A stretch of 64,000 nt of DNA from Phycisphaerae bacterium (GTDB lineage Bacteria > Planctomycetota > Phycisphaerae > Phycisphaerales > UBA1924), in assembly GCA_022180725.1 (NCBI GenBank), contig BQMO01000005.1, positions 124,001-188,000 on the forward strand, written 5' to 3'. The translations under genes were made by a program, and so were the position numbers. The notes under the pieces are model-generated. The model ran no database searches. It saw only the letters and a program-made list of their open reading frames with translations, and was not told the DNA's origin. The first letter of the stretch is position 1. Every line of letters begins with the position of its first letter. Shown here in pieces: positions 25,340 to 35,574 of the stretch.

Positions 25340-26332
25340 ATGGACGGACAGAGCCGTAAAGTTATGCCATCGGGACATGATTCATCAAAGCCGCGCCGGC
25401 TCGGCCGAGGGTTGAGCAGCCTGCTCAGTATCGGCGTCCCTATTTCGGTTGAACCAGCGCCAGATGCAAACAGCGATAGTTCCAAGCATTATACGAATAT
25501 TACGTTATCGGACTTTACACACGTTCCCACGGATTCCATCGTTCCAAGTCCGTTTCAGCCTCGGCAAGCCATGGATGAAAAAGCTCTTGCGCGGCTGGCC
25601 GATTCCATCAAACGTTCGGGAGTCTTGCAACCAATCCTTGTGAGGCGGGTCGGTAGCAGTGGGGGATACGAGCTAGTTGCCGGAGAGCGGCGATGGCGTG
25701 CGGCTGTCCTGGCGGGTTTTCGAGAGATCCCTGCAATCGTTCAATCGCTCTCGGACGAAGAGGCGGCCGAGCACTCGCTGGTAGAGAATGTACAACGCGA
25801 AGACCTCAACCCGATGGATCGTGCTTGGGCATTGCGGAAACTCGGCGAGCGCTTCGGGTTGACACAGTCCCAGTTGGCCGAACGAGTCGGCTTGGAGCGG
25901 TCGAGCGTGGCGAACCTGATTCGCCTGACCGAACTCGAGCCGGAGATTGCCGGGATGATCGCGGATCAGCGGCTGACGGCGGGTCACGGGAAGGCGCTGC
26001 TGGGCGCACCGGCCGGCACAGCCCGGGTCGCGCTCGCGAGGAAGGCCGCGGAGTTTGAGATGAGCGTGCGCAGCCTGGAGAACCTCATTCAGACCGGGGA
26101 CGCGGCGGAATCGGGCGCCGGGGTGTTCAAGGGCCAACAGCCGACGAACACCAAGGACGAAGCTCGCTTGGCCGTGCTCGCCGACTTACAACGCCAGATC
26201 GGTCAGCAACTGGGCACCAAAGTCAACATCGTGACCGATCGCCGTGGAAAGCGTGGGCGCATCATCATGGAGTTCTACGGCCTGGATCATTTCGATTCAC
26301 TTATGTCGCGCCTTGGTGTCAAGACGCATTAG
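25340..26332 (+). CDS. parB: chromosome partitioning protein ParB
   Basis: A 330-residue ParB. It has the N-terminal RRLGRGLSSLL tag (19-29), the part that contacts ParA in other bacteria, and the SPFQPRQ opening of the CTPase domain. The CTP-binding GERRWRA box is at 115-121 and ENVQREDLNP at 149-158. A helix-turn-helix (about 165-215) and a C-terminal dimerisation region follow. It binds parS and loads SMC near the origin. GAGGAG precedes the ATG. No parA is adjacent on either side, which departs from the usual parAB pair. The first third of the gene is low-GC while the rest returns to the local average. Confidence 0.93.
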   Translation: MDGQSRKVMPSGHDSSKPRRLGRGLSSLLSIGVPISVEPAPDANSDSSKHYTNITLSDFTHVPTDSIVPSPFQPRQAMDEKALARLADSIKRSGVLQPILVRRVGSSGGYELVAGERRWRAAVLAGFREIPAIVQSLSDEEAAEHSLVENVQREDLNPMDRAWALRKLGERFGLTQSQLAERVGLERSSVANLIRLTELEPEIAGMIADQRLTAGHGKALLGAPAGTARVALARKAAEFEMSVRSLENLIQTGDAAESGAGVFKGQQPTNTKDEARLAVLADLQRQIGQQLGTKVNIVTDRRGKRGRIIMEFYGLDHFDSLMSRLGVKTH

Positions 26333-26365
26333 CGGCACACGTATTATTACATGATAAGAGAACGG

Positions 26366-26398
26366 GCCGCGTACTCGAAAAGTACGACGCCGCGTACT
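26366..26398. repeat. short direct repeat and GTAC hairpin between parB and next gene
   Basis: GCCGCGTACT occurs at 26366-26375 and again at 26389-26398. Between them GTACT/AGTAC arms (26371-26385) can form a small hairpin. The flanking stretch 26341-26360 is AT-rich. This may be a binding site or the end of the parB transcript. Confidence 0.35.
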
Positions 26399-26458
26399 AC
26401 GCTTGCGCGAAGCGGAATAGTGATGAGCCGCACCGCACGAACAGGAGTTCACGACCTC

Positions 26459-26893
26459 ATGGCCAAGCGAACCCAGCACAACGCGAGTCTCGCCGGAGTT
26501 TCCCTCACCACCCTGCAGCGAGAAATAGAGCGTCGGCACGCGAAGGGGCGCGTCCTTCGCCGCAAGTTGCACGCCTTACACGCACGAGCCGCGAAGATCG
26601 AGTCGCAACTCCGTGAATACGCGGCGCTCGACGTGTCGTTCGGCGTGACGAGGAAGGGCGCCTCGCCCGCGCGGCGTACGGCGGGCGGCATGCCACGGCG
26701 CGGCAGTCTGGCGATGTCGCTTCAGGCCGTGCTGCGGGGCAAGCAGATGGGCGTGACCGAGGTCGCCGAGGCCGTGAAGAAGGCTGGGTATAAGACCAAC
26801 TCTGATAACTTTCGAACGATTGTGAACGCGTGCCTCATCAAGCACAAGAATCTATTCAAGAAGATTGCCCGCGGGAAGTACACCGCGGTGTGA
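26459..26893 (+). CDS. coiled-coil plus winged-helix protein, planctomycete type
   Basis: A 144-residue basic protein. An N-terminal coiled coil (about 15-65, TLQREIERRHAKGRVLRRKL) precedes an Arg/Pro/Gly linker. The conserved C-terminal module (about 82-144, MSLQAVLRGKQMGVTEVAEA, KAGYKTNSDNFRTIVNAC, IARGKYT) looks like a winged-helix HTH. I recall many copies of this module in planctomycete genomes; no function is established. It may be a nucleoid or regulatory DNA-binding protein. AGGAG lies about 11 nt before the chosen ATG; an ATG at 26423 is possible. A strong terminator follows. Confidence 0.6.
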   Translation: MAKRTQHNASLAGVSLTTLQREIERRHAKGRVLRRKLHALHARAAKIESQLREYAALDVSFGVTRKGASPARRTAGGMPRRGSLAMSLQAVLRGKQMGVTEVAEAVKKAGYKTNSDNFRTIVNACLIKHKNLFKKIARGKYTAV

Positions 26894-26921
26894 TTCGTGG
26901 AGTGGAATCCGGGGTGGCCTC

Positions 26922-26961
26922 AAAGCAAACGCCTCGCGATCTGAATCGCGGGGCGTGCTTT
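26922..26961. terminator. bidirectional intrinsic terminator
   Basis: A 12-bp stem (26929-26940 with 26945-26956, one G-U pair, loop CTGA) is extended by AAAGC/GCTTT arms across a 2-nt bulge and followed by TTCTTC. It separates the convergent coiled-coil/HTH and small lipoprotein genes. Confidence 0.8.
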
Positions 26962-26984
26962 CTTCTCGATTCGTGTAAATCGGT

Positions 26985-27245
26985 TCAGTGCGGAATGGCG
27001 TTGGGCGCGAGGCGCGTCGGGCGGTCGAGGTGCGCCCCGCGGTAGAAATCGCCCTTCATCTGCCGCCAATCCATGTTCCAGGTGTGCCACTTCATGTTGT
27101 CGATGTCCGCCGGACGCTGCGTGAGCGTGGTCAGTTCGGGCGTGAGGTCGTGACGGATGCTGCGGGCGCTCGTGCTCGAAGAGCACCCGACGGCGCCCAG
27201 CAGGCCGGCGGCCGCGATCACGAACAGGCAGGTACGAATCTTCAT
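26985..27245 (-). CDS. small predicted lipoprotein
   Basis: An 86-residue protein with signal peptide and lipobox GAVGC (C21). The mature part is short, polar and rich in Trp, Asp and Arg (MKWHTWNMDWRQMKGDFYR), without a recognised domain. It should be membrane-anchored in the periplasm. Upstream lie two perfect palindromes (27262-27273 and 27280-27292) that could be operators for this gene. Confidence 0.6.
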   Translation of the reverse strand: MKIRTCLFVIAAAGLLGAVGCSSSTSARSIRHDLTPELTTLTQRPADIDNMKWHTWNMDWRQMKGDFYRGAHLDRPTRLAPNAIPH

Positions 27246-27261
27246 GTCGAGGCCTCCGGGT

Positions 27262-27273
27262 CCCCACGTGGGG
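27262..27273. promoter_or_regulatory. perfect palindrome CCCCACGTGGGG
   Basis: A 12-bp palindrome 17 nt upstream of the small lipoprotein start, on the side where an operator or leader hairpin would lie. It shares only the CACGTG core with parS. Confidence 0.35.
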
Positions 27274-27279
27274 GAGGTC

Positions 27280-27292
27280 ATTGTGGCACAAT
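27280..27292. promoter_or_regulatory. palindrome ATTGTG-G-CACAAT
   Basis: A perfect 6+1+6 inverted repeat about 35 nt upstream of the lipoprotein start. It is of operator size and spacing, but no regulator is identified. Confidence 0.35.
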
Positions 27293-27326
27293 CCATGCCA
27301 AGCGTCAAGTTGCCGTAGTTGGGTTT

Positions 27327-27354
27327 GGGTTTCGGTAGTAGTATCACGAAACCC
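27327..27354. promoter_or_regulatory. inverted repeat GGGTTTCG-N12-CGAAACCC upstream of clpB
   Basis: Perfect 8-bp arms with a 12-nt spacer lie about 210 nt before clpB. It could be an operator for a stress regulator or a transcript hairpin. It is not the CIRCE sequence. Confidence 0.35.
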
Positions 27355-27566
27355 GACTGACCGTAGGGGCCGATTGCTCGACTGGCCGCGCTTGGCGTGT
27401 CCATGCTGCCCGAATGGCAGCGTCCGCGGCTCAGGATCGTAGACTCGGCCTGTTTGGGGCTTCCGCGAACACACCGCGAGCGTACAAAGTTCCAATAGGC
27501 AAGTTCATCCCGGCGCGCCTGTTGCACTGGTTCCCCAGGCCGCGACAGATGCGGCGGGAGGTTCCG

Positions 27567-30269
<2,703 letters not shown>

Positions 30270-30322
30270 TGTCGTGCCCGCCGACAGCGGCGGCGGTGCA
30301 TTGCGGCAATACGTCCGCTTCC

Positions 30323-30943
30323 TTACGGGCGCGGCTCGTCCTTCCACCGAGTCTCGAGCGCGTGCTCCACACCCAGGTGGTCCAGCACTTTGCCCACCAC
30401 AAAGTCCACGAGGTCGTCCACGCCCTTGGGGTGGAGATAGAACCCCGGGTTGGGCGAGCAGATCGTCGCGCCCGCCAGGGACAGTGTCTCCATGTTGCGG
30501 ATATCGATGAGCGAGAGGGGCATCTCGCGGTGGCAGATGACGAGGCGACGGCGTTCCTTCAGGCACACGGCGGCAGCACGGCAGAGGAGGTTGCTCCCGC
30601 TGCCCGTGGCGATCGCGCCCAGCGACGCGCTCGAGCAGGGCAGCACGGCCATGCCATCGTGCAGGAACGACCCGCTGGCGATCACCGCGCCGACGTCCTT
30701 GTTTGGGTGGACGATGAGGCGCTTGGCGAGGCGAGAGGCCGCCTTGCTCTTGGCCTGCGCGGGCACTAGTTCCGCGAGCGTGAGGTTTTTGATGCCCGCT
30801 TCGTCGAAGAGGAGGCGACGGCCGTAGTCGGAGACGACGAGGTGCACCTCGGCCCCGCCTTCGAGTAGAAGGTGGAGGAGGCGAAGGGCGTAGCACGCGC
30901 CCGAAGCGCCGGAGACGCCGAGCACGAAGCGGCGGTGGGGCAT
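30323..30943 (-). CDS. ubiX: flavin prenyltransferase UbiX
   Basis: A 206-residue flavoprotein that makes prenylated FMN, the cofactor of UbiD-type decarboxylases. Motifs are GVSGASGACYALRLL (9-23) for phosphate binding, a conserved serine in IASGSFLHDGMAVLPCS (about 89-105), and the CHREMPLSLI segment (about 137-146) corresponding to RETPLS of the family. No ubiD lies in the window. A TACCCT hexamer 5 nt before the ATG implies a leaderless mRNA. It is convergent with clpB, with 53 bases between the stops. Confidence 0.9.
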   Translation of the reverse strand: MPHRRFVLGVSGASGACYALRLLHLLLEGGAEVHLVVSDYGRRLLFDEAGIKNLTLAELVPAQAKSKAASRLAKRLIVHPNKDVGAVIASGSFLHDGMAVLPCSSASLGAIATGSGSNLLCRAAAVCLKERRRLVICHREMPLSLIDIRNMETLSLAGATICSPNPGFYLHPKGVDDLVDFVVGKVLDHLGVEHALETRWKDEPRP

Positions 30944-30948
30944 GGGGA

Positions 30949-30954
30949 AGGGTA
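30949..30954 (-). promoter_or_regulatory. -10 element TACCCT of leaderless ubiX
   Basis: On the minus strand the hexamer ends 5 nt before the ATG at 30943. Confidence 0.5.
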
Positions 30955-31048
30955 CGCGGCGGGGGCGTGAGTCATAGACTTGCGCGACGCCGGCGGGACT
31001 GGACGATGGCCACGCCGCGGGACGCGTCGAACGAGGAAGGAGCCGACC

Positions 31049-31723
31049 GTGAAAACGCCGCGCGTGATGGGGCTGGTCCCCGTGCTGATGGTGGGGGTGG
31101 TGGGGGTCGTGGGGCTCGTGGGGGGGCTGGCGGGGTGTCAGCAGTACGTGTCGTCGCCGGGGGTGCCGACGGCGAAGGGGATCCCGGAGAATCCGAACAA
31201 GCCGGCGGCCTTGACGTGCATGGTCGAGGCGGTGCGGTACGTGGCAACGCGGTATCCGCCGGGAGACATTACGTACACACCGGACAAGCCCAGCGCAGCG
31301 CTGGAGGCCCCGTACGAGTTGGCGATCAACCCGCCGCGGGGGCTGCGGAAGAGTTTTTACGAGCGCCTGGTGAAGCAGGTGGGGCCGAAGGCGAAGGCGA
31401 TCGCGCCGGAGAACGAGCACGGCCAGATGCCGGTCTTCCACGTGACCCGGGTGTGGATGCGGTTCCAGTCGGCCACCGTGGACGTGCTGAGGCCGATGCC
31501 GGAGTTGGGGCCGGGGCCGGACGGGAAGCCGATTTATCAGGTGGTGACGGTTCGGCTGGAGGGTGGAATGTCGCCTTGGCGTGTGGTGCACGCGCGGGCG
31601 TGGGAGCCGCAGGGCGTGGAGATTCCCCCGGCGTACTACCTGCCGCTGGAAGAGCGCGTGGATCAGTTCGAGGCGACGATGGAGGAGGACCAGAAGTCGC
31701 CCCCCGGGCGCGGGTCGTACTAG
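31049..31723 (+). CDS. predicted lipoprotein of unknown function
   Basis: A 224-residue protein starting at GTG with an excellent GGAAGGAG site upstream. The signal peptide is long and valine/glycine-rich, ending in lipobox GGLAGC. The mature domain is alpha/beta, with a VEAVRYVATRYP helix near residue 65 and a strand-rich C-terminal half (VFHVTRVWMRFQSATVDVLRP). I recognise no family. It lies just upstream of pyrB, which has its own promoter word. Confidence 0.6.
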   Translation: MKTPRVMGLVPVLMVGVVGVVGLVGGLAGCQQYVSSPGVPTAKGIPENPNKPAALTCMVEAVRYVATRYPPGDITYTPDKPSAALEAPYELAINPPRGLRKSFYERLVKQVGPKAKAIAPENEHGQMPVFHVTRVWMRFQSATVDVLRPMPELGPGPDGKPIYQVVTVRLEGGMSPWRVVHARAWEPQGVEIPPAYYLPLEERVDQFEATMEEDQKSPPGRGSY

Positions 31724-31735
31724 CGCGGCGGCGGG

Positions 31736-31741
31736 TACACT
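31736..31741 (+). promoter_or_regulatory. -10 element TACACT of leaderless pyrB
   Basis: TACACT ends 8 nt before the ATG at 31750. The 14 nt before the start differ by one base from those before the GTG at 59756. Confidence 0.5.
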
Positions 31742-31749
31742 CTGCCCGC

Positions 31750-32733
31750 ATGGCCAAGCGACCCGCAAGCGCGCCGGTGACCAGTGATCTGCTGGGGCTT
31801 CAGGGCCTGTCGGCATCGGCGCTGCGCGAGTTACTGACGGCGACGCGCGAGTTGGCCACGCGCGGCGTGAAGGGCGACGAACTGCGCGGACACATCGTGG
31901 CGAGCCTGTTCTTCGAGGACTCGACGCGGACGCGGACGAGTTTCGCGATCGCGGTGAAGCGGCTTGGGGCCGAGGTGGTTGAGTTGATCGGCGCGGGCTC
32001 GAGCGTGAGCAAGGGCGAAACGCTGATCGACACGGCGAGGAACGTCGAGGCGATGGGGGTGTCGGCGTTCGTCGTGCGAGCGAAGCAGGCGGGGAGCGCG
32101 GCGATGATCGCCCGGGCCGTGGGGCCGCCCGTGATCAACGCGGGGGATGGAAAGCACGAGCACCCGACGCAAGGCCTGCTCGACACGTACACGCTGGCGG
32201 AGGCGAAGGGGCGGCTGGAGGACTTCGACCTGACGGGGCTGCGCGTGGCGATCGTGGGGGACATCGCGAGTTCGCGGGTGGCGCGGTCGGCGGTGGCGGC
32301 GTTCTCGACGCTGGGGGCCAAGGTCGTGTGCGTAGGCCCGCCGGGCATGGTGCCGGGCGGGTTCGCGGCGCTCGGCGCGACGGTGGGGGGGTCGCTGGAC
32401 GGCGTGCTGCCGGCGATGGACGCGGTGATGATGCTGCGAATTCAGTTCGAGCGCCATGGCGAAGGAAAAACGCCCGCGCCCGCGGGGGCCGAGGCGCCCA
32501 AGGCTTCGCCCATCGCCTCGGTGCGTGAGTATCGCGAGTTCTACGCGCTGACGCCCGAGCGGGCGGCGAAGATGAAGAAGGGGGCGGTCGTGATGCACCC
32601 CGGACCGATCAACCGCGGGATTGAACTGGACGAAGCGGTGGCGGACGGCCCGCGGTCGGTGATCATGCGGCAGGTGACCCACGGCGTGCTGGTGCGGATG
32701 GCGGTGCTGCGGTGGTGTCTGGGGGCGCGGTGA
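31750..32733 (+). CDS. pyrB: aspartate carbamoyltransferase catalytic subunit
   Basis: A 327-residue enzyme of pyrimidine synthesis joining carbamoyl phosphate and aspartate. Carbamoyl-phosphate motif FFEDSTRTRTSF is at about 54-65. HPTQGLLD lies near residue 139, the aspartate-side MMLRIQFER near 230, and HPGPINRGIE near 285. No regulatory subunit gene is adjacent, consistent with the unregulated trimer type. The start is directly downstream of a -10 hexamer. The stop overlaps the GTG start of the next gene (GTGA). Confidence 0.95.
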   Translation: MAKRPASAPVTSDLLGLQGLSASALRELLTATRELATRGVKGDELRGHIVASLFFEDSTRTRTSFAIAVKRLGAEVVELIGAGSSVSKGETLIDTARNVEAMGVSAFVVRAKQAGSAAMIARAVGPPVINAGDGKHEHPTQGLLDTYTLAEAKGRLEDFDLTGLRVAIVGDIASSRVARSAVAAFSTLGAKVVCVGPPGMVPGGFAALGATVGGSLDGVLPAMDAVMMLRIQFERHGEGKTPAPAGAEAPKASPIASVREYREFYALTPERAAKMKKGAVVMHPGPINRGIELDEAVADGPRSVIMRQVTHGVLVRMAVLRWCLGAR

Positions 32734-34502
32734 GCGGCGGCGCGGGCAAGGCCGAGCCGGTGCTGAGGCTGCTGCGCGAGGGACGCGTGGACCAGGCGCA
32801 CGCGGCGTGCCTGCGGCTGGCGCGGGCCAATCCGAACGACGCGGGGCTGGCGCTGCTGATGAGCGACCTTTGTGCGCAGCGGGACGAGATAGCGCCGGCG
32901 GCGCACTGGGCCAACCGGGCGGCGGAGATCGCGCCGCGCGACCCTGAAGTGCTGGCACGAGCGGGGTACGCGTGGTATGTTGCGGGCGAGAGCGCCAAGG
33001 CCGAGACGGTGCTGACGCGGGCGCTAACGCTCGTGCCGATGCATGCACGGGCGCGAGCAACGATGGCGAACGTGCTGGCCGAGGGGCGGCGGTTCACGGC
33101 GATGCTGGCGCTGGCGCGCGAGGGGTGGGCGCTGGACCCCGCGAACGCGGAACTCGGCGGGCTGGTCGCCGGGGCGCTCCTGAACCTGGGGCGTGCGAGT
33201 GAAGCGGCGGGAGTGCTGCGCGACCTCGGCGAGGCACATCCCGACAACGCGGGCCTGGCGGGCGGGCTGGCGATGGTGCTGAACTACGTGCCGGAGATCG
33301 ACCCGGCGGAGGTATCAGCGGCTCACCGGCGCTTCGGAGAGTTGCTCGCGCGGAGTGTGCCGGCCGGTGCGTTCGTGCACGCGAATACGCGCGAGCCCGA
33401 TCGGCGCCTGCGCGTGGGGCTTGTCTCGCCCGACCTGCGGTCGCACTCGGTGGCGTGGTTCGTGGAACCGATCCTGCGGCACCACGACGCGGCCCGACTG
33501 GAGATGGTGGTGTACCAGACGAACCACGAGGCCGACGCGGTAACGGCGCGACTGCGCCCGCTGGCCGACGCATGGCACGTGATGGACCGCGCGACCGACG
33601 CCATGCTGGCACAGTACGTGCACGCGGACGGGGTGGACGTGCTGCTCGAACTGTCGGGGCTGACGCACGGGCACAGTTTGGGGGCGATGCGGCAGCGCCC
33701 CGCCCCGGTGCAGATGACGTACCTGGGGTACCCGAACACGACCGGATTGCGCACGATCGATTGGCGGCTGGTGGATTCGCAAACAGACCCGCCCGGGGCC
33801 GAGGCGCTCGCGACGGAGCGGCTGCTGAGGCTGGACCCGTGCTTTCTGTGCTACCAGCCGCCGGGCGAGGCGCCGCCGCCGAGCGTGCGGAGCGCGGGGC
33901 CGGTGGTGTTCGGGTCATTCAACACGGCGCAGAAGATCAACGACGTGGTGCTGGCGATGTGGGTGAAGGTGCTCGACGCCGTGCCGGGGTCGAGGCTGGT
34001 GCTCAAGAGCGTGAACTTCGAGGACGGCCCGTTGCGGGACGACGTGCGGGCGAGGTTCGTCGCGTGCGGCGGGGACTCGGCGCGGCTGGACGTGCTCCCG
34101 CCGCAGAAGGAGCGGGGCGGGCACCTCGCGGCGTATGGGGGCCTCGACATCGCGCTCGACCCGGTTCCCTACGCGGGAACGACGACCACGTGCGAGGCGT
34201 TATGGATGGGCGTGCCGGTGGTGACGCTGGCGGGGCAAGCACACGCCGGGCGGGTGGGGGCGTCGTTGCTGGCCGCGGTGGGGCGTGGCGAGTGGGTGGC
34301 GAAAGACGAAGCCGAGTATGTGCGGATCGCGGCGGGGTTGGCGGCGGATGCGGCGCGGCGGTCGCATGAGCGCACGGCCCTGCGCGAGGCCATGGTGCGT
34401 TCGCCCCTGTGCGACGGGCCGGGCTTTGCCGAACGGTTTGAGCACGCGGTACGGTCGGCGTGGCGTGACTGGTGCGCGAATCACGGGCCGCCGGGTGTGT
34501 AG
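32730..34502 (+). CDS. TPR protein with SPINDLY / O-GlcNAc transferase-like domain
   Basis: A 590-residue protein. About five TPR-like helix pairs occupy residues 5-190 (for example AKAETVLTRALTLVPMHARA). The rest is a family-41 glycosyltransferase domain: RRLRVGLVSPDLRSHSVAWF, a DGVDVLLELSGLTHGHSLGAM segment, PVQMTYLGYPNTTGLRTIDW, VFGSFNTAQKIN, and a late DPVPYAGTTTTCEALWMGVPVVTL block that binds UDP-sugar. Bacterial homologues modify protein Ser/Thr or act on flagellins and adhesins; the target is unknown here. Its GTG overlaps the pyrB stop, so translation is coupled to a pyrimidine gene. Confidence 0.87.
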   Translation: MSGGAGKAEPVLRLLREGRVDQAHAACLRLARANPNDAGLALLMSDLCAQRDEIAPAAHWANRAAEIAPRDPEVLARAGYAWYVAGESAKAETVLTRALTLVPMHARARATMANVLAEGRRFTAMLALAREGWALDPANAELGGLVAGALLNLGRASEAAGVLRDLGEAHPDNAGLAGGLAMVLNYVPEIDPAEVSAAHRRFGELLARSVPAGAFVHANTREPDRRLRVGLVSPDLRSHSVAWFVEPILRHHDAARLEMVVYQTNHEADAVTARLRPLADAWHVMDRATDAMLAQYVHADGVDVLLELSGLTHGHSLGAMRQRPAPVQMTYLGYPNTTGLRTIDWRLVDSQTDPPGAEALATERLLRLDPCFLCYQPPGEAPPPSVRSAGPVVFGSFNTAQKINDVVLAMWVKVLDAVPGSRLVLKSVNFEDGPLRDDVRARFVACGGDSARLDVLPPQKERGGHLAAYGGLDIALDPVPYAGTTTTCEALWMGVPVVTLAGQAHAGRVGASLLAAVGRGEWVAKDEAEYVRIAAGLAADAARRSHERTALREAMVRSPLCDGPGFAERFEHAVRSAWRDWCANHGPPGV

Positions 34503-34747
34503 GTCGGGGTCGGGATGTTCGGAGAGCGGCCCGTGTTCGGCCCGTGTTCCGGTCGGCATTGCCCTCATAACCGGAAATTACGGAATTGTCGGCCCAGATG
34601 GATTATTCGGGTGGCACGACCCGGAATCGTGTTGTATGTATTCGTTGGAGGAATCCGCTTTACGGCGCGGAGAGACCAAGGCCGGGCGCCCTGACTGCGT
34701 GGGGGCGCCGGGTCTTCGTACGCGCCGACGGGTTCAGAGGAGGTCCG
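34503..34747. other. 245-bp intergenic region with leader hairpin
   Basis: There is no convincing gene. The 5' half is less GC-rich. Arms GGCGCCC (34685-34691) and GGGCGCC (34703-34709) form a leader hairpin about 40 nt before the next start. It could be a terminator remnant or a leader structure of the secreted-protein gene. Confidence 0.4.
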
Positions 34748-35515
34748 ATGTGTAATTCTCGGATAGCTCGGGTAGCCATGCTCGCGGGGTTGGCCGCGTC
34801 GATGTCGGCCTATGCCGGCGTCGCATCCTTCGGCGTGGCGCCCAACGGCGAACCGCCGTTGCCGATCCCCGGCGGGGGAGGCGGGGGCGGGTACGACGAT
34901 CGCGATGACGGCATGCCCTTCGATGGGGTTGTGGCGGGCGATTCGGCGACGATGTCGCTGAAGATGTACGACATGAACGGCGGGGTGGTCAGCATCAACG
35001 CCGGAGGTGATCTGAGTGTGGGGCGCGGGCCGTCGTTCAAGAATCTCGGCCTGAACCGCAACGGGCCTTCGTCGGTGCAGGGATCGTGGGACAGCGTGAT
35101 CTCCGGCAACCGCATGTACATCATCGCGATGTTCCGGCTGACGAGCATTACGGACCAGTTCATGCCCCCGGGGGCGAACAACAACGGCGTGCCGGCGTTC
35201 GCGTGGACGTGGAACTTTGGGACGCTCGATCCCATCACGTGGGCGCCGTACGTGACCAGCGTGCAGATCGCGCAGGCGCAGGCGTACTTCTCGAACGACC
35301 TGGGCGTGTCGTACACCAATGGTTCGGTGGATTTCACCGGCAACCTGCCCTCCGGGCAGTGGGTGCCCGGGAGCGATCACGGGCTGCTCCTGCCGACCTT
35401 CGGCGATGGGACCAACGCCGTTCTGCTGTCGTACGAACTGAACATCGTGCCCGCACCATCATCGCTTGGTGTGCTGGCAGGGGTTGGATTGCTGGCGTGT
35501 CGGCGGCGGCGATAA
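34748..35515 (+). CDS. secreted PEP-CTERM-like protein
   Basis: A 255-residue secreted protein. The signal peptide ends near SAYA, and a glycine run follows (PIPGGGGGGGYDDRDD). A beta-rich domain spans about 60-225. The C-terminal tail VPAPSSLGVLAGVGLLACRRRR is a VPAPS-type sorting signal. It probably undergoes exosortase-type processing. The domain itself is not recognised. AGGAGG immediately upstream sets the start. A bidirectional terminator follows. Confidence 0.75.
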   Translation: MCNSRIARVAMLAGLAASMSAYAGVASFGVAPNGEPPLPIPGGGGGGGYDDRDDGMPFDGVVAGDSATMSLKMYDMNGGVVSINAGGDLSVGRGPSFKNLGLNRNGPSSVQGSWDSVISGNRMYIIAMFRLTSITDQFMPPGANNNGVPAFAWTWNFGTLDPITWAPYVTSVQIAQAQAYFSNDLGVSYTNGSVDFTGNLPSGQWVPGSDHGLLLPTFGDGTNAVLLSYELNIVPAPSSLGVLAGVGLLACRRRR

Positions 35516-35539
35516 CGGCACGCGAAACGCGTAGATTTC

Positions 35540-35573
35540 CGAGACCCCCGCGCCCGTGCGGGGGTTTCGTCTT
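35540..35573. terminator. bidirectional intrinsic terminator
   Basis: A 12-bp stem (35540-35551 with 35558-35569, one G-U pair) with a 6-nt loop is followed by TCTTTT. It serves the PEP-CTERM-like gene and probably the convergent bactofilin gene. Confidence 0.85.
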
Positions 35574-35574
35574 T

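Larger units (their letters stand above)
27246..27566. other. 321-bp divergent intergenic region upstream of clpB
   Basis: There is no convincing gene. It holds two palindromes near the lipoprotein start, a GGGTTTCG/CGAAACCC hairpin at 27327-27354, and the clpB leader with GGGAGG. I saw no CIRCE element, DnaA-box cluster or consensus heat-shock promoter. Confidence 0.5.

Noticed and set aside
25513-25521. CTTTACACA considered as a DnaA box
   Set aside because: It is one mismatch from the relaxed consensus, isolated, and inside parB. No cluster was found, so it is not evidence for oriC.
27262-27273. CCCCACGTGGGG considered as a parS site
   Set aside because: Only the CACGTG core agrees. The TGTTT/AAACA arms are absent.
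27317-27333. GGGTTT repeated twice, telomere-like
   Set aside because: Two units only, and they form part of an inverted repeat. There is no array.
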